From: an uncultured Endomicrobiia bacterium
Lineage (GTDB): Bacteria > Elusimicrobiota > Endomicrobiia > Endomicrobiales > Endomicrobiaceae
DNA: 44,090 nucleotides
Assembly (NCBI GenBank): GCA_905234925.1
Contig: CAJOJJ010000007.1
Location: 1-44,090, forward strand
Reading direction: 5' to 3'
In this document: positions 9,330 to 18,183 of the stretch, piece by piece
How positions within the stretch are numbered: the first letter of the stretch is position 1
Layout: every line of letters starts with the position of its first letter
Made by a program: the position numbers and the translations under genes
Notes under the pieces: generated by a model
What the model was told of the DNA's origin: nothing
Database searches by the model: none
What the model saw: the letters and a program-made list of their open reading frames with translations, nothing else

Positions 9330-9338
9330 GACTTTATT

Positions 9339-9446
9339 GCGACCGAAATATTTTGGCTACAACTTTGAAACGCAAGAACTCGAGTATTATAAGACATACA
9401 CTTCGTTCTTGCGTTTCTTCGTTTCGCCTAAAATCTTTCTAGTCGC
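9339..9446 (+). other. Structured repeat element, copy A
   Basis: Inner stem GAAACGCAAGAAC (9367-9379) pairs perfectly with GTTCTTGCGTTTC (9405-9417) around a 25-nt loop. The outer stem 9339-9357 pairs with 9426-9446 with one T-C mismatch, a small internal loop and a bulged T. Copy B at 13539-13642 has the same architecture with different but compensating stem bases. It begins 9 bp after the xerD stop. No function is known to me. Confidence 0.8.
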
Positions 9447-9506
9447 CTTTTCTGTGTTCTTACATTTGTTGGTCTTCTTAAATAAAATTCAAAATATTTC
9501 GTCGCT

Positions 9507-9537
9507 CAAAAAACGCATTGATATTTTGCGTTTTTTG
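9507..9537 (+). terminator. Terminator-like hairpin downstream of element A
   Basis: CAAAAAACGCA pairs with TGCGTTTTTTG (11 bp) around TTGATATTT. The T-run of the right arm resembles an intrinsic terminator. A near-identical hairpin, same loop, follows element B at 13648-13676. Confidence 0.5.
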
Positions 9538-9708
9538 AATTGCAGTTTTTTCTGTGTCCTGCATTTGTTGGTTTATTCAAAAAGTCAGTCATTGCGAGCG
9601 AGACTACGTCGAGCGTAGCAATCCAGTGTCTTTGCCGTTGTAGTTTGTTGTTTAAACTTTTCAGCTTATCACCTTATCAGCTTATAAGCTTATAAGCTAA
9701 AGTTGTCT

Positions 9709-9738
9709 TTGACAATTTTTTGTTGTTTTTTTTATAAA
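9709..9738 (+). promoter_or_regulatory. Promoter of the riboflavin operon (TTGACA-18-TATAAA)
   Basis: Perfect -35 TTGACA (9709-9714) and TATAAA (9733-9738, 5 of 6) are separated by 18 bp. Initiation near 9745 would put the FMN aptamer about 15 nt from the RNA 5' end, the usual arrangement. Confidence 0.65.
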
Positions 9739-9760
9739 ATTTTTGTACAATAATAACATA

Positions 9761-9914
9761 TTCTTCGGGGAAGGTGCAATTCCTTACCGGCAGTGATGCT
9801 CAAAAAGAGCTAAGCCTGCGACTTCACTGAATGAAGTAAGTGAAATGAATCCGTGGGAATCGGATGCCGACGGTGAACGAAATGTTGTTTCGTGCAGTCC
9901 GGATGAGAGAAGAA
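9761..9914 (+). promoter_or_regulatory. FMN riboswitch (RFN element)
   Basis: The conserved FMN aptamer blocks are present: GGGGAAGGTGCAATTCC, CCGGCAGTGAT, GCCTGCGA, GAATCCGTGGGAATC, GATGCCGACGGTGA and AGTCCGGATGAGAGAAG. P1 is closed by TTCTTC (9761-9766) with GAAGAA (9909-9914). It sits directly before ribD and so should switch off the ribDEBAH operon when FMN is abundant. The variable helix near 9818-9845 is slightly extended. Confidence 0.96.
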
Positions 9915-9943
9915 ATCAAAGATTTGTTTTAATTTTTGTTTGC

Positions 9944-9981
9944 CCGAAAGAATTTATATTTTTTCGGAGTTTTTTATTTTT
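9944..9981 (+). terminator. Riboswitch expression platform: terminator overlapping the ribD Shine-Dalgarno
   Basis: CCGAAAGAA (9944-9952) pairs with TTTTTTCGG (9959-9967, one G-T wobble) around six bases, followed by AG and a T-run (9970-9981, one A). The 3' arm overlaps CGGAG (9965-9969), the only Shine-Dalgarno for ATG 9982, so this hairpin could both terminate transcription and hide the ribosome site. The antiterminator partner is not obvious to me. Confidence 0.7.
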
Positions 9982-11073
9982 ATGAAAAAAAATATCAACC
10001 ACAAACAATATATGCAGTTGGTGTTGTCTTTAGCCAAAAAAGGAGATGGTTTTGTTTTTCCTAATCCTTTAGTAGGGGCGATACTTGTTAAAGACGGGAA
10101 AATAATATCAAAAGGTTATCATAAATATTTCGGTGCGGCACATGCTGAAGCAGAGGCAATAAATTCCGCAAATAAAAAAGATATTGCAGGTTCAACATTG
10201 TACGTAAATTTGGAACCTTGTAACAATTGGGGTAAATGTCCGCCATGCGTAGATTTAATAATAAAATCTAAAATAAAAACCGTAGTATGTGCAATGAAAG
10301 ATCCCAACAAATTGACAGGCGGAAAAAGTTTCAAAAAATTAAAAGATGCAGGCATAAAAGTAATAAACGGCATTTTGGAAAAAGAAGCATTAAAATTGAA
10401 TAAAGAATATATTGATAACATTAAAAACACTAAACCTTATATTCTTGTAAAATCAGCTGTTTCTTTAGACGGTAAAATTGCAACGGAAACAGGTGATTCA
10501 AAATGGATATCAAATGATAAATCAAGAAAATTTGTTCATAAATTGAGAACAAATTTTGATGCAATACTCGTCGGAACAAATACAGTTTTAAAAGATAACC
10601 CGATGTTGTCGTCACACGGATACGGAAAAAATCCGGTAAGAGTGATTTTAGATGAAAAATTGAAAATTCCGGCAAAATATAATGTTTTGGACGGAACGAT
10701 ACCGACTATAATTTTATACGATAAGAAAATAAAAAAAATTCCTGCATATTTCAAAAAAGATTGCATACGATTGACGGCATTGGATTTTAAACAGGCAAAA
10801 AAAGATTTTAGTGTAGTAATAGAAAAGCTTAACAAGATGGCAATAAAAAAAATTCTTGTCGAGGGCGGCGGAGAAATAAATGCTTCCGTATTAAAAACGG
10901 GTAAGGTTGACGAAATTGTTTTATTTATTGCCCCGATAATTGTAGGAGGCAGAACTGCCAAAACTTTCGTCGAAGGATACGGCGTGAAGAAGATAAAAGA
11001 TTCTTTAAAATTTAATAAAATTGAAGTAAAGAAATTTGATACAGATGTCGCCATTTTTGCTAAGAGAAAATAA
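9982..11073 (+). CDS. ribD: Bifunctional riboflavin deaminase/reductase RibD
   Basis: RibD deaminates the pyrimidine intermediate from GTP cyclohydrolase II and then reduces its ribosyl side chain. The 363-residue protein has an N-terminal zinc deaminase domain (NPLVGAILVKDGK, HAEAEA, EPCNNWGKCPPCVD) and a C-terminal NADPH reductase (YILVKSAVSLDGKIAT, SKWISN, VGTNTVLKDNP, ILVEGGGEINAS). The zinc loop reads NNWGKCPPC where SHYGRTPPC is common. I chose ATG 9982; the frame opens at TTG 9940, but that lies inside the terminator hairpin. First gene of the FMN-controlled operon. Confidence 0.95.
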   Translation: MKKNINHKQYMQLVLSLAKKGDGFVFPNPLVGAILVKDGKIISKGYHKYFGAAHAEAEAINSANKKDIAGSTLYVNLEPCNNWGKCPPCVDLIIKSKIKTVVCAMKDPNKLTGGKSFKKLKDAGIKVINGILEKEALKLNKEYIDNIKNTKPYILVKSAVSLDGKIATETGDSKWISNDKSRKFVHKLRTNFDAILVGTNTVLKDNPMLSSHGYGKNPVRVILDEKLKIPAKYNVLDGTIPTIILYDKKIKKIPAYFKKDCIRLTALDFKQAKKDFSVVIEKLNKMAIKKILVEGGGEINASVLKTGKVDEIVLFIAPIIVGGRTAKTFVEGYGVKKIKDSLKFNKIEVKKFDTDVAIFAKRK

Positions 11074-11091
11074 TTTAGCTTAATTTTTTGT

Positions 11092-11114
11092 TATCCCGCA
11101 CTTGATGCGGGATA
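11092..11114 (+). repeat. GTCATT-family palindrome, short form
   Basis: TATCCCGCA and TGCGGGATA pair perfectly around CTTGA, the same loop seen at 38299-38303 and 23180-23184. It lies between ribD and ribE, followed by a TTTGTCGTTG linker and AATTATAAATT. Confidence 0.7.
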
Positions 11115-11153
11115 CAAGTTTGTCGTTGCTGTTAATTATAAATTGGAGTAATT

Positions 11154-11777
11154 GTGTTCACGGGAATAGTTGAAGATATAGGAAAAGTAATAAATATTAC
11201 GAATTCACGGATAGAAATAGAAACTGTTTTAACCGATGTTAAAACAGGAGACAGCGTTGCCGTTAACGGTGTCTGTTTAACCGTAACGGAAATAAAAAAT
11301 AAAATTCTTAGTTTTGACTATAGTCCGACGACAAGTGATATAACAAATATTTCATTACTAAAGAAAAATTCGGTTGTAAATTTGGAAAGAGCATTAACAT
11401 TGCAATCTCGTCTCGGGGGACATATAGTTTCGGGACATATCGATACATCAACGGAAATTATTGATATAAAAAAGGACGGTAATTTTTATTTTATTTCTTT
11501 TGCAGTGAATGAAGAAATAAAAAAATATGTCGTAAAAAAGGGGTTTGTTGCCATAGATGGTATCAGTTTAACGGTTGCCGAATTATCCGATACAAAATTT
11601 TCAGTTACAATGATACCCGAAACTTTCAATAAAACAATATTTCATACTCATAAAATCGGGAATATTGTGAATATAGAAATAGATGTTTTTGCAAAATATG
11701 TGGAAAAATTATTTAACAAGAAAGATGAAAAAAAGGAAATAACAATGGACTTGTTGAAAGCCAACGGCTTCCTTTAG
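11154..11777 (+). CDS. ribE: Riboflavin synthase alpha chain
   Basis: Riboflavin synthase dismutates two 6,7-dimethyl-8-ribityllumazine molecules to riboflavin. The 207-residue protein shows the internal duplication of the family: barrel 1 begins MFTGIVEDIGKV with VAVNGVCLTV, and barrel 2 has GGHIVSGHID and VAIDGISLTV. The GTG start at 11154 gives the invariant MFTG terminus, with GGAG at 11145-11148. Second gene of the operon. The gap to ribD (80 bp) holds a repeat palindrome but no clear terminator. In Escherichia coli this gene is called ribC; ribE is used in Bacillus. Confidence 0.95.
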   Translation: MFTGIVEDIGKVINITNSRIEIETVLTDVKTGDSVAVNGVCLTVTEIKNKILSFDYSPTTSDITNISLLKKNSVVNLERALTLQSRLGGHIVSGHIDTSTEIIDIKKDGNFYFISFAVNEEIKKYVVKKGFVAIDGISLTVAELSDTKFSVTMIPETFNKTIFHTHKIGNIVNIEIDVFAKYVEKLFNKKDEKKEITMDLLKANGFL

Positions 11778-11822
11778 AAGAATGGAAGATTAGATGATTA
11801 GAATATTGGAGGAAAATAGGAA

Positions 11823-13043
11823 ATGAAAAATAATAATTTTTCATCAATACAGGATGCAGTAAAGGATATTAAAAAAGGAAAGATGGTAATAGTTGTAGAT
11901 GATCCGTCGAGAGAAAATGAGGGAGATTTGGTCTGTGCTGCGGAAAAAGTAACTCCTCAGATAATAAATTTTATGACAAAATACGGCAGAGGTCTTGTCT
12001 GTGCTCCGGTAAACGGAGAAACGCTTGACAGAATAGAAATAGACGTTATGGAAAGAAAGCACGGAATGCTTACCAATAATATCTCTTGTTCTTTTACGGA
12101 ATCTGTCGACTATAAAAAGGGAACAACAACCGGAATATCCGCTTTTGACAGAGCAAAAACAATTAAGGCTTTAGCCGATAAAAAATCTGTTGCCGACGAT
12201 TTCGTAAGTCCGGGACATATTTTCCCGTTGAGATACAGAGACGGAGGTGTTTTAGTTCGTGCAGGACATACTGAAGCATCCGTTGATTTGGCTATGCTTG
12301 CAGGGCTTGATAAGAGTGCCGTTATATGCGAAATAATGAAGGAAGACGGCACTATGGCAAGATTAAAGGATCTTTTCCCTTTTGCAAAAAAACATAAACT
12401 TAAAATAATTACCGTACAGGATTTAATAAAATACAGAAGAGAAACGGAAAAGCTTATAAAAGAAGTAGTTACCGTTAATTTTCCGACGCAATTTGGTCTA
12501 TTCAAACTTTCTTTGTTTGAAGATATGATTACTAAAGAAAATCATCTTGCAATAATTAAAGGCGAAGTTAAAGGCAAAAAGAATGTTTTGGTAAGGGTTC
12601 ATTCTTCATGTGAAACCGGAGATATTTTTCATTCATTAAAGTGTGATTGCGGCGAGCAGCTGGAGAAAGCTCTTATGATGATAGAAAAGGAAGGAACTGG
12701 AGTAGTTCTCTATATGCATCAAGAGGGCAGAGGTATAGGACTTGCAAATAAGCTTAAGGCATATAAATTGCAGGAGCAGGGACTTGATACCGTCGAAGCA
12801 AATGTAGCATTAGGTTTTGCTCCGGATTTGAGAGATTACGGAATAGGTGCTCAAATTTTGTGCGAGCTTGGAATATCAAGTATCAGACTTATGACAAACA
12901 ATCCTAAAAAAATTATCGGGCTTGACGGATACGGTTTGAAAATAACAAAAAGAGTTCCTATAGAAATAAAACCTAACGATGTAAATAAAAGATATTTGAA
13001 AACCAAAAAAGAAAAAATGGGACATAAACTTAAGCTCATTTGA
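11823..13043 (+). CDS. ribBA: RibBA: DHBP synthase / GTP cyclohydrolase II
   Basis: This fusion supplies both riboflavin precursors. The N-terminal half (about residues 1-205) is 3,4-dihydroxy-2-butanone 4-phosphate synthase ([36 protein letters not shown]). The C-terminal half (about 210-406) is GTP cyclohydrolase II with zinc site [27 protein letters not shown] and [14 protein letters not shown]. The metal-binding run reads [10 protein letters not shown] where DDExRENEGD is usual, so one acidic position is proline. The stop is inside a 20-bp hairpin (TTAAGCTCA/TGAGCTTAA, 13030-13049) that may set the ribBA-ribH boundary. Confidence 0.95.
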   Translation: MKNNNFSSIQDAVKDIKKGKMVIVVDDPSRENEGDLVCAAEKVTPQIINFMTKYGRGLVCAPVNGETLDRIEIDVMERKHGMLTNNISCSFTESVDYKKGTTTGISAFDRAKTIKALADKKSVADDFVSPGHIFPLRYRDGGVLVRAGHTEASVDLAMLAGLDKSAVICEIMKEDGTMARLKDLFPFAKKHKLKIITVQDLIKYRRETEKLIKEVVTVNFPTQFGLFKLSLFEDMITKENHLAIIKGEVKGKKNVLVRVHSSCETGDIFHSLKCDCGEQLEKALMMIEKEGTGVVLYMHQEGRGIGLANKLKAYKLQEQGLDTVEANVALGFAPDLRDYGIGAQILCELGISSIRLMTNNPKKIIGLDGYGLKITKRVPIEIKPNDVNKRYLKTKKEKMGHKLKLI

Positions 13044-13049
13044 GCTTAA
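13030..13049 (+). repeat. Hairpin across the ribBA stop codon
   Basis: TTAAGCTCA and TGAGCTTAA pair perfectly around TT, covering the TGA at 13041-13043. There is no T-run after it, so it is not an obvious terminator. It lies 16 bp before the ribH Shine-Dalgarno. Confidence 0.6.
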
Positions 13050-13075
13050 AACCTTTGGCTTTTTAAGGGGGAAAA

Positions 13076-13537
13076 ATGAAAACAATAGAGGGTGTTTTAA
13101 AATCAGACGGTAAGAAGTTTGCAATTGTCGTATCAAGATTCAATGAGTTTATTACAAATAAACTTATATCGGGAGCAACGGATATTTTAAAAAGGCATGG
13201 AACAAGCGAGGACGATATCACAACCGTTTGGGTTCCGGGTGCATTTGAGATTCCTGCCGTAGCAAAAAAATTGGCAGATTCAGAAAAATATGATGCCGTT
13301 ATCTGTTTAGGCTGCGTTATCAGAGGTGCAACGCCGCACTTTGATTATGTTTCTTCTGAAGTTTCCAAAGGTGTTGCTGCAGTAAGCTTGTCAAGCAAAG
13401 TACCTGTATCTTTCGGCGTATTGACGACCGATTCTATTGAACAGGCGATTGAGAGGGCGGGAACTAAAGCCGGGAATAAGGGTGCAGATGCTGCACTTAC
13501 AGCAATAGAGATGGTTAATCTCTATTGTCAATTATAA
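13076..13537 (+). CDS. ribH: 6,7-dimethyl-8-ribityllumazine synthase
   Basis: RibH condenses the RibD product (after dephosphorylation) with the RibB product to lumazine, the substrate of riboflavin synthase. The 153-residue protein has the family blocks [47 protein letters not shown] and [11 protein letters not shown] strong AAGGGGGA (13065-13072) precedes ATG 13076. Last gene of the FMN-controlled operon; structured element B begins on the base after its stop. Confidence 0.96.
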   Translation: MKTIEGVLKSDGKKFAIVVSRFNEFITNKLISGATDILKRHGTSEDDITTVWVPGAFEIPAVAKKLADSEKYDAVICLGCVIRGATPHFDYVSSEVSKGVAAVSLSSKVPVSFGVLTTDSIEQAIERAGTKAGNKGADAALTAIEMVNLYCQL

Positions 13538-13538
13538 C

Positions 13539-13642
13539 GACCTTAATATTTGGACAATAATATTGAAACGCAAACCCTCGAGTATTACACTACATACACT
13601 TCGGGTTTGCGTTTCTTCATTCTTGTCTCAAATCTTAAGGTC
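13539..13642 (+). other. Structured repeat element, copy B
   Basis: Inner stem GAAACGCAAACCC (13565-13577) pairs perfectly with GGGTTTGCGTTTC (13603-13615) around a 25-nt loop differing from copy A mainly at four central bases. Outer stem GACCTTAATATTTG (13539-13552) pairs with CAAATCTTAAGGTC (13629-13642) with one T-C mismatch in the same place as in copy A. Confidence 0.82.
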
Positions 13643-13797
13643 TTGTCAAAAAATGCATTGATATTTTGCGTTTTTTCTTGAGTTGTCACATTTATTGATA
13701 AGCTTTTATTATTATTTTTTTATCATTCAAAAATCTTTTCAAAGTCTGTTTTATGCAGCTGTCGTTTTATGCGTTTTGTTGTTTAGTTGAAAATTTG
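13643..13797 (+). other. Gene-free stretch between element B and the secA promoter
   Basis: Starts with a terminator-like hairpin (13648-13676; AAAAAATGCA with TGCGTTTTTT, one T-G wobble, loop TTGATATTT as in the A copy), which could end the riboflavin transcript. The rest is A/T-rich sequence with TTATT runs near 13700-13730. I see no coding signal. Confidence 0.6.
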
Positions 13798-13826
13798 TTG
13801 AAAATTCTATCCAAATAAAGTAAAAT
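13798..13826 (+). promoter_or_regulatory. Candidate secA promoter (TTGAAA-17-TAAAAT)
   Basis: TTGAAA (13798-13803) and TAAAAT (13821-13826), each 5 of 6 matches, are spaced 17 bp, which would give a leader of about 30 nt containing the AAAAAGGAA Shine-Dalgarno. Confidence 0.6.
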
Positions 13827-13863
13827 ATTTCAAATATTATCAATATAAAAAAGGAAAAAGGAA

Positions 13864-16488
13864 ATGTTAAAAGAAATATTGGGTGCGATATTCGGATCGC
13901 AAAATGAAAGAGATATCAAAAAAATCAGACCTGTAGTAGAAAAAATCAATTCTTTGGAACCTGAAATTCAGAAACTTTCCGATGAAGAACTGAAAAATAA
14001 GACTTTGGAATTTAAAAACAGGCTTGCCAAAGGCGAAAAACTTGACAGCATTTTGCCGGAAGCTTTTGCCTGTGTGAGAGAAGCATCCAAAAGAACCATA
14101 GGTTTAAGACATTTCGACGTGCAGATGATAGGCGGATATATTTTACATCAGGGTAAAATTGCCGAAATGAAAACCGGTGAAGGAAAAACTCTCGTCGCTA
14201 CTCTTGCGGTATATCTTAATGCTTTGGAAGGCAAAGGTGTTCATGTTGTTACGGTCAACGACTATTTGGCAAAAAGAGATAAAGAGTGGATGGAACCCGT
14301 TTACAATGCTCTTGGTCTTACCGTAGGAAATATTTGCCATGATACATCAAACGAAGAAAGAAAAAATGCTTATAACTGCGATATAACTTATGTGACGAAC
14401 AACGAACTCGGTTTCGATTATCTTAGAGATAATATGGTTGTTACGAAAGAACAGCGTGTTTTAAGACCTTTAAATTATGCCATCGTCGATGAGGTCGATT
14501 CAATTTTAATTGATGAAGCAAGAACACCGTTAATCATTTCCGGAGCAGGCGAACAATCTACTGATAAATATTATGTTGCAAACAGAATTGTTCCTATGCT
14601 CAAAGGCAGACACATTACGGAGTCCGAAGAAATAAAAGCAAAATATGAAGGTATAGATTTGTCGAAAGGGTATGATTATCTCGTTGACGAAAAGAATCAT
14701 ACAGTAGTTCTTACCGAACAGGGTGTACAGAAAGCCGAAAAATTTTTAGGTGTAAAAAATATTTACGAAGATATGCAGTCCGAATGGGTACACCATATCA
14801 CACAGGCTATTCGTGCGCATGAACTTTATAAAAGAGATGTTGCTTATGTTGTTAAAGACGGAGAGGTTATTATTGTTGACGAATTTACCGGACGTCTTAT
14901 GCCCGGAAGAAGATGGTCCGACGGTCTCCATCAGGCAATAGAAGCAAAAGAAAATTTAAAAATTGAGCAGGAGAATCAAACTCTTGCAACAATTACTTTC
15001 CAGAATTTTTTCAGAATGTACAACAAAATTGCAGGTATGACAGGTACCGCCCTTACGGAAGCAGGCGAATTTTGGGAGATATACAAACTTGATGTTGTTG
15101 AAGTTCCTACAAATAATCCCATGATAAGAAAAGACTATCCCGATGTAATTTACAGGACAGAAAGAGAGAAATACAATGCAATTGTGGAAGATATTGAGCA
15201 GTGTTGGAGAAAAGGTCAGCCTGTTTTAGTCGGAACAAGGTCTATTGAGAAATCGGAATTGATTTCGGATATTTTAAGAAAGAAAGGTATTCCACACAAT
15301 GTTTTAAATGCAAAATATCACGAGCTTGAAGCTCAGATTATTGCCAATGCAGGCGCAAAAGGTGCCGTAACAATAGCTACCAACATGGCGGGAAGAGGTA
15401 CGGATATTGTACTTGGTGCAGGCGACGAAGAAAACGGAAAAATCGTTAGAGATGCCGGGGGGCTTTATATTATCGGAACTGAAAGACACGAGTCCAGAAG
15501 AATTGATAATCAGCTTAGAGGTCGTGCAGGACGTCAAGGTGATCCCGGTGCATCAAGATTTTATCTTTCCATGCAGGATGAATTGATGAGACTTTTCGGT
15601 TCCGACAGAATGTCCGTGCTTATGCAGAAACTCGGGCTCAAAGAGGGAGACGACATTCAGCATCCTTGGATATCTAAAGCAGTTGAAAGTGCTCAAAGAA
15701 AAGTAGAAGGAATGAACTTTGATATTAGAAAACAGCTTATTGACTACGATAATGTTATGAATAAGCAGAGAGAAGCTATATACCGTCTGAGAAATGAAAT
15801 ACTTGAGGGCGAAGACGTCTCTACAACAATACAAGATATGATTCTTGAATCCGTCGAGGAAAAAATAGAAAATTGGGCTCCGGAAAAAACTTATCCCGAA
15901 CAATGGGAGTGGGCAAACTTCCATGCTTGGATGATGAGAAGTTTCGGTATCAATTTTGAAATGAAAAATGCCGATGAAATAAGTTATCTTACAAGAGAAG
16001 CATTGAAAAATATTTTGCTTGATAAAATACATGAGGCATACAACAAGAGAAATGAAGAAATAGGCGAACCTCTTTTGAAGCATATTGAAAGAATGGTTAT
16101 GCTGCAGATGATAGATGTTGCTTGGAAAGATAATTTGTATGAACTTGATCAGTTGAAGAAAGGTATCGGTTACAGAGCTTATGCACAGAAAGATCCTAAA
16201 ATAGAATATCAAAAAGAGTCTTTTATACTTTTCGACGGTATGATGAAGAGAATCAGAGAAGCTACAATTGAATATGTGTTTAAAGTTCAGGTAAATGTTA
16301 CCGCCCGTCCCATACCGATAAAAAATCAAAATACAAATGCCGATGCGGTAGTTACGTCCGACGGTAAAGATAACAACAAAAATAATGACAAAAAATATAT
16401 CAATCCAAAAGATATAAAAAAGATAGGAAGAAATGATCCTTGTCCTTGCGGCAGCGGGAAAAAGTATAAAAAATGCTGCGGAGCTTAA
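13864..16488 (+). CDS. secA: Preprotein translocase ATPase SecA
   Basis: SecA drives secretory proteins through SecYEG. The 874-residue product has the SecA order: nucleotide-binding domain 1 with MKTGEGKT (about residue 102), [16 protein letters not shown] and [16 protein letters not shown], then the preprotein cross-linking domain. Nucleotide-binding domain 2 follows ([27 protein letters not shown]), then the helical scaffold. The C-terminal zinc tail has [18 protein letters not shown], the site that binds SecB or ribosomes. Shine-Dalgarno AAGGA is directly upstream of ATG 13864. It probably has its own promoter. Confidence 0.98.
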   Translation: MLKEILGAIFGSQNERDIKKIRPVVEKINSLEPEIQKLSDEELKNKTLEFKNRLAKGEKLDSILPEAFACVREASKRTIGLRHFDVQMIGGYILHQGKIAEMKTGEGKTLVATLAVYLNALEGKGVHVVTVNDYLAKRDKEWMEPVYNALGLTVGNICHDTSNEERKNAYNCDITYVTNNELGFDYLRDNMVVTKEQRVLRPLNYAIVDEVDSILIDEARTPLIISGAGEQSTDKYYVANRIVPMLKGRHITESEEIKAKYEGIDLSKGYDYLVDEKNHTVVLTEQGVQKAEKFLGVKNIYEDMQSEWVHHITQAIRAHELYKRDVAYVVKDGEVIIVDEFTGRLMPGRRWSDGLHQAIEAKENLKIEQENQTLATITFQNFFRMYNKIAGMTGTALTEAGEFWEIYKLDVVEVPTNNPMIRKDYPDVIYRTEREKYNAIVEDIEQCWRKGQPVLVGTRSIEKSELISDILRKKGIPHNVLNAKYHELEAQIIANAGAKGAVTIATNMAGRGTDIVLGAGDEENGKIVRDAGGLYIIGTERHESRRIDNQLRGRAGRQGDPGASRFYLSMQDELMRLFGSDRMSVLMQKLGLKEGDDIQHPWISKAVESAQRKVEGMNFDIRKQLIDYDNVMNKQREAIYRLRNEILEGEDVSTTIQDMILESVEEKIENWAPEKTYPEQWEWANFHAWMMRSFGINFEMKNADEISYLTREALKNILLDKIHEAYNKRNEEIGEPLLKHIERMVMLQMIDVAWKDNLYELDQLKKGIGYRAYAQKDPKIEYQKESFILFDGMMKRIREATIEYVFKVQVNVTARPIPIKNQNTNADAVVTSDGKDNNKNNDKKYINPKDIKKIGRNDPCPCGSGKKYKKCCGA

Positions 16489-16553
16489 AACAACAATGTA
16501 CAATGTATAATGTACAATAAATAAAAAAAGGCAAAGCATTTTTAAGGATTTTA
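16489..16553 (+). repeat. GTACAATG word tract between secA and lnt
   Basis: GTACAATGTATAATGTACAAT (about 16498-16517) is three near-copies of one word. It is followed by an A-run and a degenerate GGC-AAA-GCA micro-palindrome, then AAGGA before the lnt ATG. Confidence 0.6.
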
Positions 16554-18029
16554 ATGAAACAATTAAAATTTTTATCTTTATCAATTTTTTCGGGTATATT
16601 GTTGGCGCTTTCATTTCCGAAATTTGATTTTTTTTATCTTGCTTTTTTCGCTTTTATTCCGATAATTTATGTCCTGTTTTCCAATGATTTAAAAAAGTCT
16701 TTATTGTACGGTTTTCTGTTTGGTTTTTCTTTTTGGACAGTGTCACTGTACTGGATGTTTCCTTTTATAAAGTTCAATACCGATACTTTGCAGGCAGGAG
16801 TAGTTGCATTTCTTTTATGGTGTTATTTATCTCTGTTTTTTGCCGTTTGGGCAATTTTTGTAAACTATTTAAAAAAAGACGCTAAGCCGGTTATGATAAG
16901 TTTTTTTGCAGCGTTTTTGTGGGTTGCATTGGAATTTGTCAGAACTTACCTTTCAACAGGGTTCGGCTGGAACTATTTAGGCTACAGCCAATCACAATTT
17001 AAAAACTTTATTCAGATTGCTGATATTCTCGGTGTTTCGGGAATATCTTTTTTTATTGTTTTTATAAATTTCCTCTTATTCTATTGGCTGAAAAAAATTA
17101 ATGAAGCAAAATATCTTTTTATTGCGATAATGGTTTTTGCAGCGGTATATGTTTACGGTTATATAAAAGTACAGGAATATCCTGCCGATTACGGAAATGA
17201 ATTGTCCGTAGGAATTGTTCAGCCTAATGTTAACCAATATAGAAAATGGGACAGAAAATACAATGAAAAATTTTTAGCCTCGTTTAGCAAAGATATAAAA
17301 TTTTTTAAGGATAAAAATTTATCTGTTATCGTTTATCCGGAAACGTTTCTTACGGAATATTTTGAGGAAGATAAAAATACGGAAAAATTTTTAAAAAGTA
17401 TTTCGTCTTTTGGTGAATTGAATTTAATAGGTTCTATAGCTTACGAAAATAATTTTGTGTATAATTCTCTCCTTGCCGTTAATAACAAATTTAAAATTTT
17501 GGACAGACATGATAAAAATCATTTGGTAGTTTTTGGTGAATATATTCCTTTCAGAGAGTTTCTTGCAAAATATTTCGAAGTTTTTAATAATATGGGAGAC
17601 TTTACAAAAGGGAAACAAATGGATGTTTTTGTATATAAAAATATAATGGTTGGCGCAACCATCTGTTCGGAGAATTTCTTTCCGGAACTTTCAAGAAATC
17701 TTGTTTTAAAAGGTGCAAAAATTTTGACGAATCATACTAACGACGGATGGTTTCTTGATACTGCCGCACCGTATCAGCATTTTGTTATGAATATTTTTAG
17801 AGCTGTCGAAAACAGGAAAAATGTTATAGTATGTGCAAACAGCGGAATATCGGGCGTAATAAACTGTCGAGGGGATGTCTTAAATCAGACGAGTTTGAAT
17901 AAAAAGATACTTTTTGCTTCTTATGCATATCAAAACAATGTTATAACTCTCTATGATAAATTCGGTTATTTGTTTCCTTACATAAGTATATTTATGACGA
18001 TGTTTTTATTACTCTTAATTCTTATTTAA
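16554..18029 (+). CDS. lnt: Apolipoprotein N-acyltransferase
   Basis: Lnt adds the third acyl chain to lipoproteins at the inner membrane, making them ready for Lol transport (LolA is encoded earlier in this window). The 491-residue protein has about six N-terminal membrane helices (to about residue 210) and a periplasmic nitrilase-fold domain with the catalytic triad in place: Glu in VYPETF, Lys in DRHDKNH, Cys in ATICSENFF. A final membrane helix ends it. NHTNDGWF and RAVENRKN are also family hallmarks. ATG 16554 follows AAGGA by 6 bp. Confidence 0.95.
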   Translation: MKQLKFLSLSIFSGILLALSFPKFDFFYLAFFAFIPIIYVLFSNDLKKSLLYGFLFGFSFWTVSLYWMFPFIKFNTDTLQAGVVAFLLWCYLSLFFAVWAIFVNYLKKDAKPVMISFFAAFLWVALEFVRTYLSTGFGWNYLGYSQSQFKNFIQIADILGVSGISFFIVFINFLLFYWLKKINEAKYLFIAIMVFAAVYVYGYIKVQEYPADYGNELSVGIVQPNVNQYRKWDRKYNEKFLASFSKDIKFFKDKNLSVIVYPETFLTEYFEEDKNTEKFLKSISSFGELNLIGSIAYENNFVYNSLLAVNNKFKILDRHDKNHLVVFGEYIPFREFLAKYFEVFNNMGDFTKGKQMDVFVYKNIMVGATICSENFFPELSRNLVLKGAKILTNHTNDGWFLDTAAPYQHFVMNIFRAVENRKNVIVCANSGISGVINCRGDVLNQTSLNKKILFASYAYQNNVITLYDKFGYLFPYISIFMTMFLLLLILI

Positions 18030-18183
18030 ATTGCAGTTATTTGTCATTCCCGAAGGTCGTATCGGGAATCTATGTTGACTCAAAAATTCACGAAGTGAAT
18101 TTTTACAATAAACTTTTCAGCTCTTCAGCCTTTCAGCTGTTCAGCTAAAAATTGCCAAGCGATTTTTAATAAAGGAATAAATT
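18030..18183 (+). repeat. Modular repeat gap before prfB
   Basis: In order: GTCATT palindrome with ATTCCCGA and TCGGGAAT (18043-18078). AAAAATTCAC and GTGAATTTTT around GAA (18082-18104). CAGCTNTT tract (18111-18146). AAAAATTGC and GCGATTTTT around CAA (18147-18167, one wobble). AAGGA Shine-Dalgarno (18172-18176) and the prfB ATG. Confidence 0.8.

Larger units (their letters stand above)
9330..9760 (+). repeat. Gene-free 430-bp repeat and structure region between xerD and the FMN riboswitch
   Basis: Contents in order: structured element copy A (9339-9446), and a hairpin at 9507-9537. Two similar direct repeats of CTGTGTYCTKRCATTTGTTGG lie near 9451 and 9551. A GTCATTGCG palindrome follows (9588-9630), then a TTTGCCGTTG linker and CAGCTTAT words (9656-9698) ending in the perfect 20-bp palindrome AGCTTATAAGCTTATAAGCT (9679-9698). 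Arms AAAGTTGTC and GACAATTTT around TTT (9699-9719) contain the -35 of the ribD promoter. The open frame at 9337-9618 is made of these pieces and I do not regard it as a gene. Confidence 0.75.

Noticed and set aside
9337-9618. 93-residue open frame after xerD
   Set aside because: It runs through structured element A, its hairpin and repeat words, and has no Shine-Dalgarno or protein-like composition.
10536-11054. Minus-strand open frame opposite ribD
   Set aside because: A shadow of a well-supported ribD, with no ribosome site and no recognisable motif.
15553-16614. Long minus-strand open frame (353 residues) opposite secA
   Set aside because: The secA reading frame is certain, and the antisense translation is a low-complexity F/I/Y/S-rich shadow typical of AT-rich coding DNA.
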